A program made the position numbers and the translations under genes. A DNA stretch of 64,000 bases from Beta vulgaris subsp. vulgaris. Taxonomy: Eukaryota; Streptophyta; Magnoliopsida; Caryophyllales; Amaranthaceae. Shown here piece after piece: positions 44,789-57,383 of this stretch (its first letter is position 1; the number at the start of each line of letters is the position of its first letter). Where the stretch lies: assembly GCF_026745355.1 (NCBI RefSeq), contig NC_079210.1, forward strand, positions 8,680,197 through 8,744,196, read 5' to 3'. The notes below the pieces were generated by a model. That model saw nothing but the letters and a program-made list of their open reading frames with translations, made no database searches and was not told where the DNA came from.

Positions 44789-45431
44789 GTTCAACTCTAA
44801 GTCTAGGTTGTAAGCCCTAATCAACTCTTCGGAATATAAAAGCTTGAGTGATACCTTTAGATCTAGCATGCTTATTCCAAATACAAGTTCAAAGACTAGC
44901 CTTCTATATAGCCTACCCTGGTTTGACTCTAGTCTACTTATTATAAGTTCAAAGTCTAGTGCTTAGCAAAGTCCGATCATTGAGTCCAATCTACTTGCAT
45001 AGTCAAGTTCAGTCTAGTCCATATGTGCACTTGCATATAGTTAGGCCCATGTATCCATCATGGTCAAGCCCATACTAGTACAAAAACCATACCCATTGAT
45101 AATCATACCAATTCTTAATCATTTTCCATTTTCATTTCTCATCTCTCATTTCCCATTTCCATTTTACCATCCCTCATGTCCATTTCTCATAAAAATAATT
45201 TCTTAAAACTTACAAGCAAGATCCACTCGATTCCGTTCATGACTAGTCTAAAGATTACTACTTAGGAATGCTTGAAGGAGGAACAAAATGTTAGCCTACT
45301 CTAAAGCTCATCAATTACAATATCACCACACCGACTTCATATAGAGTCACTTTTGACCACCTTCACAATAAAGGCGCGATCACTTCCATAAGGTCTACCG
45401 CCTTCACATTAGAGGCGCGATCACCTCCATA
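44789..45431. other. Leader remnant of the Ogre-like element
   Basis: Resumes the minisatellite-flank sequence (TAAGTCTAGGTTG) and then TAGTCCA-type motifs like 38090-38500. No gene. Confidence 0.45.
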
Positions 45432-47353
45432 CACTAGTACAAAAAACCTTAAATGACACAATCTAACTTATCCGGTTTAAGCAAAATCGGATCAGTTAAA
45501 GTCAACTGATCTTGTAAGAGCGCGATCTTCCGAGCTGCTAATGAAACACACTCAACATCCATAAATTAAAATTAACTCTTAAATAAATTACTTTGCAATG
45601 GAAAAATATCCTTAAATACACCAATAATTGAACTATATTCCCAAAAACATATACAATGAAAATATCTTTGACAACTATTCTTAAATCAACTATCTAAAAT
45701 ACAAACTCAATCCTTAATCTAGGATGACATCATAATCTTGCTCCACTTCCAATTCCGAGCTCAGAACACCAGACCTGCAAATCCAGAGAAGAAATACATA
45801 ATAAACAAAATTTGAAAATGAGTAGAAAACTCGTAACCTTTACTTCAGCCCGTAATAAATATTTTATTTGTCAAATCATTTCTTTCCTTTACAACGCTGG
45901 CATAGCTCATTATCTTAAACAAATCAGTGGCAAGTACAGACTTTGGACAAACGTTGCCTCTAAGGTTCGTTATGGAGCCAGTGATACTACCCCAAGGTTC
46001 GTTATGGAGCGTAGCCGACCGTATCAGGTCAAAGAAGTAACCATCTTCCACCCATACCTTGGCCACTTTCTATTTTCAATTCATAAACAAAACCAGCAAA
46101 ACAATTATAATCAATCAACGTCATTTCATCATCACATTCATATATATGGCTATAGTACAAACTTAATCATCAAAAACAGAACATAGAGACCCACATACAG
46201 AAGGGCATGAGTAAATGTTTTACTGAACATAAATGTTACCTGAACGCATTCCAATTTTAACAACACAACCTCCTCCATTAATCTTTATCTCCAAATGAGA
46301 TTCAATTCTATAATCATCCTCCAACAATCACCTCACAACAATAACGATAAGTAATAACTAATCTTAAACTAATCTAAAATAGAAAATGGGCCCATAACAA
46401 ATTCTCAACATAGATATTATCTACACTAACCACCCCAATTCCATAATCTTCAAATCATAATGAGAATTCTAATTATTGAACCAAACTAACCAAACTTAAC
46501 TCACAACCTTCACCTACATCAAGAACATAACAGTACCACAAACTAACATTACCATAGCAACCCCCCAACAACAGTGGCACACCACCACCACCATAACAGC
46601 CCCAACAACAACAGTGCCACAGCAACAGAATAACAACAGAATAGCAACAACAATAATTCAAGAACAACAACAACAACCATAAAACGACAGTAGCAACAAC
46701 ACGACACGACGACATTTCAGTAGTGCAAAACCGCACCACAACAGCCCACAAACGAAGGACACACCAGAATAGGACAACAACAATGACAACATCGCAGCAC
46801 CAACAATAACAACTTGGGTTTGATTTACAAAACTTGAAATAAGAATTTCAAGAGGAAAATAAAGAGGTAGTCATTACCTCTACTTCAAGAGCAGCGGAGA
46901 CCACGACAAGGGGAGCGATTGGGCTCCGACAGCAGCAATAACCAGCACCACCAACAACAAGGTGATGGTAGCAGCAATCCACGGTGGCGCCAACGACGCC
47001 ACAAAGGCAGCAACATAACATCAAACAACAACCACAATGAAAGGATGAGGGATGGGATACACGAGCAACATTAACAGCCCAAGTAGCGGTGGCACCACCA
47101 CCACGAGTCGACTTAAAAACTGTGCGGCAACACCGCTAAAACAACAACAACATCAACGTCAACGACAAACAAAGGCAAGAGAGAGAACACAAGAACCACA
47201 CAAAGCTGCGACGAGTTGAAAACTGCCTAACAACGGCGCACTGGGGAGAAGATATGGCGAGCAGAAAGGGGGGAGAAACTCTGGCACAAGTCAGGAGGAA
47301 GGTATGAGGAGGAGAGAGACACGAGGAGCACAGTTGAGAGGAAGAGGCGTGAG

Positions 47354-48004
47354 TAGAGATGGCAGTGGGTAATGGACCCTACCCGGATCCGTGGATCCAG
47401 ATCATCCTCAAATTTTGGACCCTATGGATCCGGGTAGGATCTGGATCCTCCTTGAAAAAAAGGATCTGGACGGGGTCTTAAATTATTACCCAGATCCAGA
47501 TCCGTTTACCCATTTTTATAATATTATTATAATTTAATATTATATTTTGATAATATTATAATATTAGTTAGTACATGTAAAACGAATTTTCGCTTGAATT
47601 TCAGATTATTATTTTAATTAATGTGTGATTTTTGTGCGAATTTACAGGATAATTAAGTTCGAAAATTGGGTTGATAACTAATCCACAGTTTGATAATTGA
47701 ATACTTGTAAGTAGTCGCAATGGTTATTTTTCAAAAGTTAAATGTATTTTTTGGTTGATATTAGATAACTTTATCATTTAAAATCTTTAACTATTGTGAA
47801 AATTAGGTTAGTTTGAAGATAATAGGTAAGCATCCGTTTTGAATCCGTTTAGGACCCGGATCCATAGGATCCATACGGATCTGGATCTGGATCCTTTTTT
47901 TATTACCCAGTGGATCCGGGTAGGATATGGATCCTTGCCTAAATAACGGATCTGGATCTGGATCCTAGAGGACCCTGCCCAGATCCTACCCATTGCCATC
48001 TCTA
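47354..48004. mobile_element. hAT-type MITE with perfect 8-bp target duplication
   Basis: 651 bp beginning TAGAGATGGCAGTGGGTA and ending TACCCATTGCCATCTCTA. The flanks are GGCGTGAG at 47346-47353 and 48005-48012. GGATCC/GGATCTGG motifs repeat near both ends. Termini and 8-bp duplication fit the hAT superfamily. Non-autonomous. Confidence 0.92.
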
Positions 48005-48682
48005 GGCGTGAGGGTTTGACGGGGGTGAGGGAACAAGTTTTAGGGGGTTTTGGTTTTGGTTTTAGGTGAGATTACCGACCAAAAAGAAATAGGGGGGTTT
48101 ATTACCTCATTAACTGACAACGTAAAGGAAGGAAGGGAACCCGACTTTGGTTTCCTAATCGGGTAAATACAAATCAATAAATTGCTCGTTAAACGTGATA
48201 TATAGAATAATCTAATAATAACTTCATAAAATTAATATAACAAATATATTACAAGAACCACAAATAAAATTCATACTCCATAACTCAAATAAAATAAGAA
48301 TTTTGGGACCATAATTAACTTAATAAGTATAATTGGCATTTAAATAAACGTTCTTAAAAACAAGACTATTACAAAACCGGATCAGTAAGTTTCAATTTTT
48401 TGGCATAGGTTTTTGGGCCACAAACTGGTCCGGTTTGAGGGAGAACCAAATCAGTTAACAAACCGATCCGGTTCCCTCTCAAATCGGACCAGTTTGTGGC
48501 CAAAAAAATTGAAGCTCAGCGTTATAATTTCGCCCAACACTCCCCTACGTATAAAAAACACAACCCAACTCTCTCCCTCTCCAGAAACGCAACTCCTAAC
48601 TCCCTCGCCTTTCCAGTTTCCAGAAACCTCGAAGTAAAAATTAGTAGTCCTCTTAGCTCCCTCCCCTTTCCATAAACCCTAA

Positions 48683-49171
48683 TGTTAGGAAACAGGGTGT
48701 TGTAGTTTGATTAATGCGGAATAGAAAATCAATGAAATAATAAACGTGAGAAAATAATAAAGATGAACAAACAAAGAACACAAGGATTTACGTGGTTGAG
48801 TCAAATTTGACCTACGTCCATAGGTGGGGGGATTAGAGCTTCTTCACTATAATGGAGAAAAACTAGAGAGAATAATATAAGGAGTCTTAAATTCTAGAGG
48901 CTAAAAGTGTTTCATAAGTTGTGTCAATAATAATGAATACTAGGAAACTCTTTTATAATCATAAGGAACCCCGTACAAACCCTAAAAGATAACTCAAAAA
49001 CGGAAAAAAAGAGGAAAAAAATGCGTGGCCACCAGGCCGCCCGACCGGTGGGTCAATTTTTCCCACAAAGCTGGCGTCTTTGGCCCGATCAGGAGATGAC
49101 CGCCCGACCCGATCGAGTGGGCCTGCGAAGACAATATCTGACGAATTTTCCAAGGCACGAAAAACTTAACA
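48683..49171. mobile_element. Solo LTR, 489 bp, Ty1/copia-like
   Basis: TGTTAGGAAACAGG to AAAACTTAACA, so TG...CA with TGTTA/TAACA ends. The flanks CCTAA (48678-48682) and CCTAC (49172-49176) match in four of five bases. The AAGGATTTACGTGGTTGAG and CCTACGTCCATAGG blocks are common in copia LTRs. The minus-strand frame at 48959-49153 is a by-product. Confidence 0.7.
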
Positions 49172-50213
49172 CCTACTCACTCTCCTAAATCTCTCCCCAT
49201 TCCAGTTCGTGGCGGTTCGTGGCCCCATATCTTTTCCCTCTTTCATCATCCCTTCTCATCTTCTTCGATCTATACGCACCATCTTCGCTTCGCTTCTCAA
49301 ACCACCGCTCTCATCAACAAGCGAAGCGAGGTTTTTAGTTCTTTCAACAATTGGTGGTTCGTAATCTTGTTTTTAGTTCTAGGTTTCAATAGCGATTGAA
49401 TTCCTGATTTTTATTCCGTTTTTAATCTTGTTTTCAATTCCAAATCTACAAGTTATTTTTCCTTTTTTTAGTTTCTTTTGTAATTCCAGATCTTTGTAAC
49501 TAGACTCACAAATTTTTTCGATTTTTTGGTTTCATTTTTTTTAGTTTCGTTGTTCTTAGTTTCATTCCAGATCTATGAGGTTTTTAGTTTAGCAATTGAA
49601 TTGGTGGTTTTTTTTCGTTTTATTTTTTAGTTATGTATATTTTAGTTTGGTTTTTATTGTGTATATTTTAATGCATTATTTTATTTGTAATTTTTGTTTT
49701 AATTACAAATCTTTGTAATTAGACTCACAATGTTTTAGTTATTTTTTTTTAGTTTCATTCCAGATCATTGTACTTAGAATCACAATATTTTTAGTTTTGT
49801 TCCAAGTCTATGTTATTCGTTTGTTGCTGTTAGGTGTATTTTGTGTATAAATTGTGTACCTTAAGGTTCGCTTGTTGCAGTTTTGAGATTAAACAATGAA
49901 AAAAACACAAAAAAGAACTTATTTTTTGGGGTATTAACTGATCCAGGTTTAGGTGAGAACCGGACCAGTTACCCCATTAACCGATCTGGTTTTCACCCAC
50001 AATCAGATCAATTAATGAGGATAACTGATCTGGTTTGTCAACCCTTCTGGACCGAAAATAGGATATGTAAGGCGTATTTTGATTGAAGTAGTTGAATTTT
50101 TTCCACTAGTGATAGGTTCTATTCGAACCCTGCACCTAAAAAGAAAATTCAGAAGGTGCAACATAGATTTCTACAACAAATTCGTACGGAATAATTCCAC
50201 CTGAAAACTAATA

Positions 50214-52164
50214 CACTAGTAGAAAAACGACGCAAAAAACATAATTTGCTTCGCATGCTATGCAGCATGCGCCGCAAAACATCACTGCATAGCACCATAT
50301 ACGAGCTATATGCGTTGTACCCTATTGATGTGCGACGCATATAGCTCATGTGCGTCGGACATTGAGGCCCATCCGACGCACAACCCTGCATTCAGGTGAC
50401 AAATTTTTAAGTCCTATCTGCGTCGCACTTTAGTAATGTGCGTTGCAAATAGCTCATGTACGTCGGACCCCTTGGCCCATCCGACGCACATCATCCCAAA
50501 AGACCCAACTCACTTGTAGCGGATCTCCCTCTTCGTTTAAATTTCTCAAACCCTAAAAACACTCTCTCTCACTCGGCTCTCTCTCTCACCCGTCTCTCTC
50601 TCTTAAACCCTCAAACCCCCTCTCTCTCACTCTCTCACCCTCAAACACGTCTCTCTCTCTTAAACACTCAAACCCCCTCTCTCTCACCCTCAAACCCTCT
50701 CTCACCCTCAAACCCGTCTCTCTCTCTCACACCCTCAAACCCTCTCTCTCTCAGGCGAAAAAATTGAAGATCTCTGGCGAAAAATAGGTAATAATCGTAA
50801 CAAACAACTTCGTTTTCAAATCTATAGTTGCACAAAATTGAAGATCTCCGGTGAAAATTTGGTATAATCGCAATGAACAATCTGATTTTTCATTTTCGAG
50901 TTAGATCTCCGGCGAAAATTTGGTATAATCGCAACGAAAGTTGAAGATCTTCGAGTATAATCTCCGGCGACTTCTTCGTGCATCTCAGGTTTTCAGATCT
51001 ACAATTTTGTTTCTTCATTTTTTCATTTTTTCATTTTTTTCATTTTTTAGATCTAATTTTCTGTTTTCTTTTTGGCGTTTATTCGTTTTTAATTTTTTAG
51101 ATCAAATTTTTAGCGTTAATTTTTAGATCTAATTTTTGGCGTTTATTCGTTTTTAATTTTTTAGATCTAATTTTTAGCGTTAATTTCTTTAGATCTAATT
51201 TTTGGCGTTTATTCGTTTTTGGCGTTAATTTTTTAGATCTAATTTTTGGCGTTTATTCGTTTTTGGCGTTAATTTTCTAGTTCATGCATCTGAAATTTAT
51301 GGCCTTTTGTTTTTTATTTTATTTTTTATATCTGATTTTTTACTTTTATTGGCATTTATCCTAGTCTTGGATTTTCTTTTTAATTCTCTGAAATTCTTCT
51401 TTACATTTGCAGATCTGTGTAATTTGTTCTTCTCGAAGTCTTCTTCGTCGGAAACCGGCAGCTGCTCATCTTTGTTTCAGTTTTAGTTTTACATTTGTAA
51501 TGTAATTTGTTTACATTTACTTTACATATTTTTTTACATATTTACAATGTAATTTGTTTTGTATATATTGTATATTACTTTTTACATATGTTTGTATATT
51601 ATATTGACATATTAATGCAAAAGATGTGTTTGTATATAATATTTACATATCAATGCAAAATTATTGCGAATTATTGCGATTTTAAGTCATATTGTGGGAA
51701 TATGGAATACTGTGAGTTTGAGAGAAAAAAAAAAGGAATACTGCAAAATATGGAATGCAAAATATGGAATATGGAATATTGCAAAATTTCTGTAATTTGC
51801 GTCGCACCTATTGCCACATGCAACGCAGATTACATAAATTAGAACTTGCTGGGCATTGGCGTTTGTCCCTACTATTTGGCCTGATTTGCATCGCACATTG
51901 CTGAAGATGCGACGCAGATGCTTGATTTGCGTCGCACACAGTGCTATGTGCTACGCAAATTACCCTTCTATCCGGGGTTGTGGAGAGCCATCTGCGTCGC
52001 ACCGTATACAACGTGCGACGCAAATAGGTAAACGATCTGCATTGTTTCCGCGTACGACGCAGATCATTTATAGGTCATCTGCGTCGAGACCTGTGCCGTC
52101 GGACCCATGTCTGACGCAAATAGGGGTCTCAGGTCCGACGCAAATCGTCATTTCTCTACTAGTG
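50214..52164. mobile_element. Non-autonomous CACTA element 3, TGCGTCGCAC family
   Basis: 1951 bp from CACTAGTAGAAAAACGACG to the inverted CACTAGTAGAGAAATGACG, flanked by ATA (50211-50213, 52165-52167). Both ends have many TGCGTCGCAC/TGCGACGCAGA motifs. The interior has a CT-rich block (50560-50760), repeated GATCTCCGGCGAAAA, and a short minisatellite. No transposase. Confidence 0.88.
51044..51275 (+). repeat. Minisatellite in CACTA element 3
   Basis: Three to four copies of TTTTTAGATCTAATTTTTGG followed by CGTTTATTCGTTTTTAA or a GGCGTTAATT variant, with a period of about 58 bases. Confidence 0.7.
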
Positions 52165-52167
52165 ATA

Positions 52168-53850
52168 CTTGCTACAACGAGAATTGACATCATCAACTAC
52201 CCTTTTCTGCGTAGTGCATCGACAATTCGAAAAGGCATAGTCTTTTATCTCTGGTTACATATGATGAGTCAGAGAGTCCTTACTCTAAGTCATTTTTTGT
52301 CCTTTCTCATTAGGTCTATGTCACTATAGGACTTCATCTATTATAATATTTTCATGTTGATATCATTTTATTTTTCATTTTTTTTTCATGGGCCTTCCAT
52401 CATTTTATTTATTCTTCTAATTCAATGATGAAACTTAAATCACCCAATGATCTTGACTAATTAAAAAAAAAATTGAAAATGGAAAAACAATATAGAGGAA
52501 AATAAAAATGGACATACTTTAATTAAGAGTTATTACCCTATTCCCTCCATTAATCATACACCATCATCTCCATTAGCCAAATAACCTTTCAAAATCAAAG
52601 CTCCATAAATATCTTTCAAGCCTTCCAATACCCTAAACCAATAACTTGTGTGCAAGCCTCGTGCATAAAAAAAAATCAATGCCAGGAAAAAACTAAAAAA
52701 GAAGAGTGAAAAATAATCAAAGTGCAAAAAAAAAAAGAAGAAAGCAAAAGAAAACACATAGGACAAAAAATAAAAGATTCAAAAAGAAGCCAAAGGCAAA
52801 AAAATAAAAAGTCGAGCTAGGGGGCTTGCACACAAGTTTTGTCCCTCATTCAAATCCTTCAAACCATCAAAATTTTCGCCCATATAATCCAAATTCATCC
52901 TACATTTGCCAACCAATTAAACCATCATCCAAACCTCAAGTCTTAAAATTTTCAACCTTACATCAGCCCTAAATCCTTCTTCAAGGTATGTTCAAACCCG
53001 CTAGGTTGAAAACCTAAAAGCGAGGTCTAGGCAAAAGTTAGGGAACAAAAACAAATAATAATAAGTAATCAGATCCAGAACTACGAATGGTTTGATTCCG
53101 CAAGGATACGTAGGAGTCCTCCCTCATCTCGAGGTTCAACCGCTCAATCAACTAAATTAGTCAAGGACTAATGAAGACTCCCCGACAATTCCATGGTCTC
53201 TGGCGACATTTGACTTTACCTAAAACAACTTCCTAAAGAAGAATCCGTAACGTAAACTCTGAATGTTCAAGACATATCAAGTACATTTCAATCAAGGCTC
53301 GAAACACCTAATTCAAGGCAAGCGTACCTAAAGTGGGGGCTTCCTATATGTGCAGTGGTTCTTCCAAATTAAGTCAAACTCCCGAGGAGTTATAATCTAC
53401 GAACCCTACTTATGGACCCCGATTATTTACTAAATACGATTTTCGAAAATCATTCAATCTATTTCTTATCATTCTGTATTTCTACATACCTAGACCTCTT
53501 AACCTTGCAAAATCTTGACATTACACTGCATTTCATACACCTTAGTCTTGCATAACCCTGACCTTGCATGACGTGTAATCATCCTTAGCTTTGCATAATC
53601 TTACTCCTAGCATAGCGTCGCATGCATCCTTACATAGTCTAGGTTTGCATTATTGCATCATTATGTGCCTTATATGAGTTGTTTGCACATATATGCTAAC
53701 ATCTTCTTTTGCATGTAATCATATTGCTTATACTAACTTTGTTTTACAGAGAACGACATATATAAATAAATTCTAAACTACAGAGCGTTTAGAATCGTTC
53801 TCTGTCCCGACATCGTATACTTTGACTTTCGGTTTTCTGAACCTCAATCA
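52168..53850 (+). other. 3' non-coding region of the Ogre-like element
   Basis: No coding. 52980-53340 contains the AAAACCTAAAAGCGAGGTC and AAGGATACGTAGGAG blocks typical of Ogre/Tat 3' regions. 53480-53740 is rich in TTGCAT/GCATxxCTTA-type motifs with a loose ~25-base rhythm. Confidence 0.5.
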
Positions 53851-53863
53851 ATGTGGGGGATTC
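53851..53863 (+). promoter_or_regulatory. Polypurine tract of the Ogre-like element
   Basis: ATGTGGGGGATTC directly precedes the right LTR, which starts TGTAGACAC. It marks this LTR as the 3' one. Confidence 0.75.
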
Positions 53864-55167
53864 TGTAGACACATAATCGTGTCCCCCATTTAAGGATTCG
53901 ATGATGAACATATCTCAGTCATAATTGGTCCGACCAAAGGGGAGAGCAGTCTGAAAAGTCATCTCAAAACTATTTTGTAAAGTGTTAAAGTCTTATTTTA
54001 AAGCCTAATTCATTATTTCTGATAATTAATTGCATTTTACGCCCAATCCTTTGAAAAATTCCAATGATTAATTAATCATCATGATCAATTTTAATATATA
54101 AATATTTTCGAATACGTTTTCATAATTAAATCAGATTTTCGGCTTAAAAGATAAAAGAAAATTGCCAAAACGTATTTCATAAAGAGCTGTGAAAGCGTGT
54201 GATTGTTCGTCACACAGGGCCAGAGCCAGGCGCACCCAGCACGTGACGCACAATTTCTTTTCCCTATAAATAGGTCATGATTTTTGTATGGTTTTCGTAC
54301 GATTTTTCCTCACACCACTTTAAGCATACGACCTTTAAGACTTTACAAACCTTCCTACGAACTTCTCTACAAAGTTCATACATTCAAACACATATTATCA
54401 GGCATAAATACATGTTTAGATTTTCAGACTACAAAGTTACTCGTCTTGAAGGTTGTCAATCTCGCAGACCCAAGCCACGGTATAATCCTAAGGGTCTTTG
54501 AATAATCTATTATTTTTATAATGAAGTTACAAACTATTTCTTTATGATGTGGATCTTTAATATAAAATTGTGCCTTTGTACATTCTAATTCTTTTCTTTT
54601 TTACATTTATTATTCATATCTATGCTTGTTATATGAGTGTTATGCTCGTGTTTTCATCATTCTTACATGTTATTTTTGCTAATCAAAGACCTAAAGAACC
54701 GTTCTAACATTAATCAGATTAATTTGGACAACCTACTAGGTTCCTTGTAATTTTATTGTCTAGTGACATGTCATTAAAAAATAGGCTTCTATATGTTTCT
54801 AGAACCAATCTAGACTAAATATATTTAGGGTGTATGAAAATATTACTTGGTTATTCTATTGCATAAAAATTGACATGAATCGTTATTAAGTAGAGGCCAG
54901 TAATGGGCGACACGGTTTCCTCACTGTTTTCGTATCCTTACCTCCGAATTCATTATGTAGTTCATTGACCATTTATGGAGTCGGACAGGGAAATATTCAT
55001 TGGATAAGTCTCTAATTTTTCCATACGATTTTCCGATATCCAATAGGTTTATGAGTCTTCCTTGAAAGACTTGTTGGCGACTTCAAAAACGTTTTCAATA
55101 AAACTTTTATAATGAGATAGTCAAATACGCGGTCATCCCGCATAGACAAAATAAAAACATGCCTACA
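53864..55167 (+). repeat. Right (3') LTR of the Ogre-like element
   Basis: About 1304 bp by alignment to the other LTRs, ending GCCTACA. The extra 14 bases to 55181 are unlike the other copies, but ending there would give a TTTCA target duplication. TATA box CTATAAATAGG at 54264-54274. Confidence 0.75.
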
Positions 55168-55186
55168 ATACCAATACTACATTTCA

Positions 55187-56200
55187 ACAACTCCATAGAC
55201 AGCACCAAACACCACATTCCCCATGACAGGCATTTCCCTTACAAGGGTCTTTAAGCTAATGACACAAGAGAAGCTCCATATACACCTTGAATGACCTGAC
55301 TGGCCACAGTATTCAGATTACTATTGAGCCGCCACACTTGTTTAAACAAAATAGCAGCATTCAAACTTTTTACATTACAAAACCCTTAACCTCTATGAGA
55401 TTTATACAACTCCAAACCTTGTTAATACACTAGTAAACCAGATGTTCCTTCAGACCACCCCACCAAAATAAAGCAGACATGAGTTTATCGACTACTAAAC
55501 CTTTTGGGGAAGAAAGAATACCGAGTGCTGACATAACATGTCATGCCATAAAAACTATAATAGAGTTGATGAGCAAACAAACTACGATCAGCCATACTCC
55601 GTCCAGGAACAAAACCATTCTGCTCAAGCCCAATTAGATCCGGTGACCGGCATAACAATCTTGAGCAATGATTTTATATGTTGTATTACAAAGACTAATT
55701 AATTGGCTGGAAATGATTAACTGAATGAGGACTTGCTATCTTTAGTACGAGGGAGATAAAGGTAGCATTCATCTCTTCTAGCATGTGGCTAGTATTAAAA
55801 AAAATCCACCACCGCGTTATAAACCTGAGAGCCCACTGTTTCGGTGTTTCCCAATATTGTTTAAACAATAGAGGAGCACCAGCTGGGCAGGGGGATTTAA
55901 GAGGCTGCATATCAAATGTTGCACGTTTAATATCATCCATTGTGACTACCACAATGAGAGAGGCTTGCACTTGCTAAGCAGAAAGGTCATGAAACCAGTG
56001 TTTGTAACTGGACTTCTTGCAACTCAATATCTTCCCCAAGAGGTTGGGGTGAAAACAAATCTTGAAAATGGGTCACATAAGCATCGAAAATCTCATGTGG
56101 TTGAGTGACCTAAGTACCATTAGCAAGTTGTAAAGCCCAAATTTGGTCTCATGCTAACGGACCTTAAACATCTTATGAAAAACGAAGTACCCGTATATAT
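55187..56200 (-). pseudogene. LINE reverse transcriptase, broken
   Basis: Minus-strand blocks in several frames: QIWALQLANGT (about 56130), HEIFDAYVTHFQDLFSPQPL (about 56060), VTMDDIKRATFDMQPLKSP then EEMNATFISLVLKIASP (55695-55970), GLEQNGFVPGRSMADRSLFA (about 55580-55640) and LNAAILFKQVWRLNS (about 55340). These are successive parts of a plant LINE reverse transcriptase. Stops and shifts are frequent. It continues upstream at 57824-58885 and probably downstream at 34390-35323, across two insertions. Confidence 0.75.
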
Positions 56201-57378
56201 CACCCAGGAAACCCCATCTAGATCTCATGCGTGGCCTCCAACAAGCCCATTATAAACGGGCTTGAGTTCTAATCCAGTCTCGCAATGGAAGAGGCTAATA
56301 ACCCACACTAGTTTTGGGCCTGAAGAAGTTGGTTGTCAAACTCGTCTCAGTGAACCCAGGGTGACCGGGCCAGGCCAAGTCAGAAAGGCTTTGATGACTC
56401 AAGGTTCATATTAGGGAAAGGAAAGTGAGGGGAAGAGGCGACGAGAGTCGGCCCGATCATCCAATTCACTACAACAGATAGGCATAGTTCTGTAGTCAAA
56501 GCAGCTTGGTCACTTTTGTGTACCCATCGGACGGCAGCCCTTTCAGGGGTTCCTTAGGGACAGATTAACTCGCAAGAGGTAGGATTCCTATTCCTCGATT
56601 GATTAGTTCTCCATTCCAAAGCATGCAACGAAACGAAGTAGTGGCGGATCTTGATCAACAACTTTACAGGGTCGAGTAGGCAAATTAAAAGCTTAATTGT
56701 AAAATTTAAATGATGAATAAAAACATTAACAAAAGCACATTATCAAAGGTTAAATATATTTTAGCCATTGGCTACAAAAAACTTGTAGCTAATGTATATA
56801 ATTGTTCTAAATCCTTACCCTTCAATTTTTAAGCAGCTTCATCCATTTAATTGTTTGACCAATATCAAATTTTCAAGGTATTGAAAGAGTAGTTTACAAG
56901 TAAGTGGGTAGATTTTTTATAAATTGAAGGAATAGTTCATTAGTATTATTAGTAACTAGATCGATTATCAAATTGTTTTCTTAAGGCACGACAAAAACAA
57001 AAGGTACATCTATTGTTCATGATTGATGGGGATAATTTGAAAAAAAAAAAGTTCTAATTAATTTAACAACTTAAAAAAAACAAGAAGATACTAACAACGA
57101 ATAAAAGATTTTGCAAAATTAGAAAAATTATAAGCCAAAGATATAGGAAAAAAAAAGTAGAAATACTTACAACAAATAGAAAAGATTTCTCAAAAATTAG
57201 AAAAATAATAAGCCAACGATAAAGGGAAAAAGAAAAAAAAATGAAAGGCATAAGCATGCCTTGATGTAGGATTGAACATGAGACCATACTTACTATATGA
57301 GCAATAATGTTGCTTCGTGCAATGGTTTGCAGTTCAACTATTTTGTTTTATCAAACTAAGAAGGGCCAGGCCCCTTCC
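56201..57378. other. Segment interrupting the LINE, possibly partly organelle-derived
   Basis: 56230-56650 has a higher GC content and a different texture from its surroundings. It has no transposon termini and resembles plant mitochondrial intergenic DNA in style, a guess that needs a database search. 56740-57260 is AT-rich with a locally duplicated AAAATTAGAAAAAT(T/A)ATAAGCC motif. No gene recognised. Confidence 0.3.
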
Positions 57379-57383
57379 CTCCC

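Larger units (their letters stand above)
45432..50111. mobile_element. CACTA element 2, ACTGATCCGGTT family, with nested insertions
   Basis: 4680 bp from CACTAGTACAAAAAACC to TTTTTTCCACTAGTG, with ATA on both sides (45429-45431, 50112-50114). Subterminal motifs of the type AACCGGATCAGTTA/AACTGATCTGGTT occur near both ends and again at 48370-48520. The inner part (46500-47200) has many CAACAACA and CCACCACC runs. A hAT element and a solo LTR have inserted inside. No transposase frame was recognised. Confidence 0.8.
35324..55181 (+). mobile_element. Ogre-like LTR retrotransposon derivative without gag-pol
   Basis: Related LTRs lie at 35324-36905 and 53864 to about 55167, both starting TGTAGACA. 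A PBS-like sequence follows the left LTR and a polypurine tract precedes the right one, so the element reads left to right. The 3' leader near 53000-53170 (AAGGATACGTAGGAG and a GAGGTTCAAC block) is typical of Ogre/Tat elements. TTTCA flanks the outer ends (35319-35323, 55182-55186) if the right LTR ends at 55181. A third, partial LTR with primer site (41549-41974) and a duplicated leader show rearrangement. I found no gag, protease, RT or integrase. About half of its length is later insertions. Confidence 0.7.

Noticed and set aside
45812..46186. 124-codon plus-strand frame
   Set aside because: No recognisable domain. It lies inside CACTA 2 in AT-rich sequence with chance stop spacing.
50456..50767. 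103-codon Ser/Leu/Pro-rich frame
   Set aside because: It is the translation of a CTCTCT tract and overlaps a similar frame on the other strand.
51507..52329. Overlapping frames of 111 and 157 codons in CACTA 3
   Set aside because: They follow the TGCGTCGCAC subterminal repeats, whose lack of stops keeps several frames open on both strands.
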